14,201 nt of DNA. It comes from Bordetella parapertussis. Lineage in GTDB: Bacteria > Pseudomonadota > Gammaproteobacteria > Burkholderiales > Burkholderiaceae_B. The position numbers were made by a program, and so were the translations under genes. Location: the NCBI GenBank assembly GCA_943331855.1, contig CALQNE010000059.1, positions 1-14,201 of the forward strand, in the 5' to 3' direction. Below, piece by piece: positions 13,064 through 14,201 of the stretch (its first letter is position 1; every line of letters starts with the position of its first letter). Below the pieces are notes generated by a model. It was given only the letters and a program-made list of their open reading frames with translations. It was not told where the DNA came from and made no database searches.

Positions 13064-14129
13064 ACTTTTCGTGTTCAGCTATCGCGCGCTTAATCACTGA
13101 CGAAAACAGGCTTGCCGATTCGGTCCATGACGGCTGTTGCTCTGCGGCTAAATAGGCTCCTTGCGACAGACGCTGACGCAAATCGGTATCTTGTAGCAAC
13201 TGACTCAGTGCCCGAGTCAAGCTTTCAACATCGCCAGGCTCGGCCAATAAGCCAGCGGTGTCCGGCACTGTATTGGGGATCGCACCTGCATTCGTGCCGA
13301 TCACAGGCAAACCGTGCGCAAGGGCCTCGGCATAGGCCATCCCATAGCCTTCAAAGCGCGAGGCCAGTACAAAAATATCTGCGCGCGCGTAACACGCTTC
13401 AAGTTGTTCGGCATCCACAGCGCCGAGTACCTGCACTCGGCTTGACAGCTGAAAGCGCTCAAGATCATGGTGCAACTGAGAGACGGCTTCTGAGTCGCGC
13501 GTGAGGTCGCCTGCGATCGTGAGTTGCCAAGGCAGCGCCGTCACGTTGGCTAACGAGGCCAACAACACATCACAACCTTTGCGCGTCACCACCGAGCCCA
13601 CCGAAAGTAATTGCAGCGGCTCTTTTCCAGCTGTACCCACAGCCCTTGCAACACGGTCGGTGCCGGGCAAAATGCTGTCAATCAGATTAGGTAGTACCGC
13701 AAAATGTTTGGTCACATCGTTCGCTGTTGCGGGACTGGTTACGATGACACGCGTCGCGTGCGCAAGCGCGCGACGCTCTGAGTCTTTAAAACTTGCCGAC
13801 TGTTCAGCGCTTAAGCCCGTTTCAAAAGCCAAAGGATGATGCACAAGGGCCAGCAAAGGATGGCGCTGCTGCAACCGGGCTGCAACTTCTGGCAAAACAC
13901 CAAAGGCCAACCCATCGATCACCAAGGGCACATCAAGGTCAAGCGCAAGCAGACGTTCGCAGGCCGCTCGCCTTGTCGCATCGTCAGGATACGGAAAGCC
14001 CTCACCCAGGCCCAGTACCTGCACCTGCCAACCGAGACCCAGCAAACCTTCAATGATGCGGCGGTCATAACTATAACCGCCTGTCGAGGTCGTCAAATCA
14101 CCGGGTATCGCAAAGACCAGTCGTTTCAT
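13050..14129 (-). CDS. Glycosyltransferase family 4 protein
   Basis: A 359-aa GT-B fold, retaining glycosyltransferase of family GT4, using a sugar nucleotide to glycosylate an unknown acceptor. The N-terminus FAIPGDLTTSTGGYSYDRR (about 6-24) carries the glycine-rich acceptor-side loop. The second domain starts with LLSVGSVVTRKGCDVLL near 174-190. The E-x7-E motif is Glu260 to Glu268 in FEGYGMAYAEALAHGLPVIG. No membrane segment is evident. The ATG at 14129 is preferred since it gives the family-like start MKRLVFAIPGDL. An in-frame ATG at 14189 would add 20 atypical residues overlapping what may be the end of an upstream gene. Neither has a strong ribosome binding site. The stop overlaps the convergent RibD-like gene by 14 bp. 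Next to RibA-like and RibD-like genes, it may decorate a pterin- or pyrimidine-derived product; a role in exopolysaccharide is the alternative, but no other polysaccharide gene is visible. Confidence 0.9.
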   Translation of the reverse strand: MKRLVFAIPGDLTTSTGGYSYDRRIIEGLLGLGWQVQVLGLGEGFPYPDDATRRAACERLLALDLDVPLVIDGLAFGVLPEVAARLQQRHPLLALVHHPLAFETGLSAEQSASFKDSERRALAHATRVIVTSPATANDVTKHFAVLPNLIDSILPGTDRVARAVGTAGKEPLQLLSVGSVVTRKGCDVLLASLANVTALPWQLTIAGDLTRDSEAVSQLHHDLERFQLSSRVQVLGAVDAEQLEACYARADIFVLASRFEGYGMAYAEALAHGLPVIGTNAGAIPNTVPDTAGLLAEPGDVESLTRALSQLLQDTDLRQRLSQGAYLAAEQQPSWTESASLFSSVIKRAIAEHEKFKQA

Positions 14130-14201
14130 GCCGTTGCTTAAGCAGGCCAACGGTTTAGATCGCGGCTTCGTACCAAGCACGCGCGACATGCGATTCGGAA
14201 A

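Noticed and set aside
11011..14129. Toxoflavin gene cluster
   Set aside because: A GTP cyclohydrolase II-like gene is shared, but the RibD-like protein here lacks a deaminase domain and the toxoflavin methyltransferase and other tox genes are not seen.
14130..14201. Upstream extension of the glycosyltransferase to the ATG at 14189, or the tail of another gene at the right edge
   Set aside because: The 20 extra residues do not look like a GT4 start. Two other frames could be C-terminal tails (stop at 14155-14157 in one), but too little sequence is left to call a gene.

Overview
The window looks like chromosomal DNA of a betaproteobacterium, most likely order Burkholderiales and possibly Alcaligenaceae. 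That placement is inferred from gene content and family flavour: a Liv-type ABC uptake system mixed with MmgE/PrpD, amidase and beta-hydroxyacid dehydrogenase genes, BenE, and a GTP cyclohydrolase II with a degenerate N-terminal domain. Gene density is high and no non-coding stretch exceeds about 190 bases. I saw no RNA gene, insertion sequence, CRISPR array or phage gene.

Region 1 (1-8141, all minus strand; read from right to left). The order is a SulP anion transporter with a STAS domain, a beta-hydroxyacid dehydrogenase, a small SCP2-like protein overlapping an alpha/beta hydrolase by 4 nt, a periplasmic Liv-type binding protein, an MmgE/PrpD protein, LivH, and LivM (cut by the left edge of the window). 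Spacings from the SCP2-like gene onward are -4, 45, 37, 54 and 1 nt, so these genes probably form one operon for uptake and breakdown of a small organic acid, amide or ester. The substrate cannot be read from the sequence. A possible promoter and a dyad lie just before the dehydrogenase, and another dyad lies in front of SulP.

Region 2 (8142-9830). A 174-bp divergent intergenic region separates SulP from a plus-strand amidase-signature hydrolase with a complete Lys-Ser-Ser triad.

Region 3 (9841-14201). This is the most interesting part. A 363-aa GTP cyclohydrolase II (RibA type) has an intact zinc-binding and catalytic domain behind a degenerate DHBP-synthase-like N-terminus. It is tightly coupled (12 nt) to a BenE-family transporter. 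It is divergent from a stand-alone RibD C-terminal reductase domain that lacks the deaminase domain, and that gene in turn converges on, and overlaps by 14 bp, a family 4 glycosyltransferase. An imperfect 40-bp dyad sits in the RibA/RibD intergenic region, and no FMN riboswitch is visible. My inference is that these genes are not the housekeeping riboflavin genes but part of a specialised pathway that draws on GTP-derived pyrimidine or pteridine intermediates, perhaps ending in a glycosylated or transported product. Any remaining genes would lie beyond the right edge.
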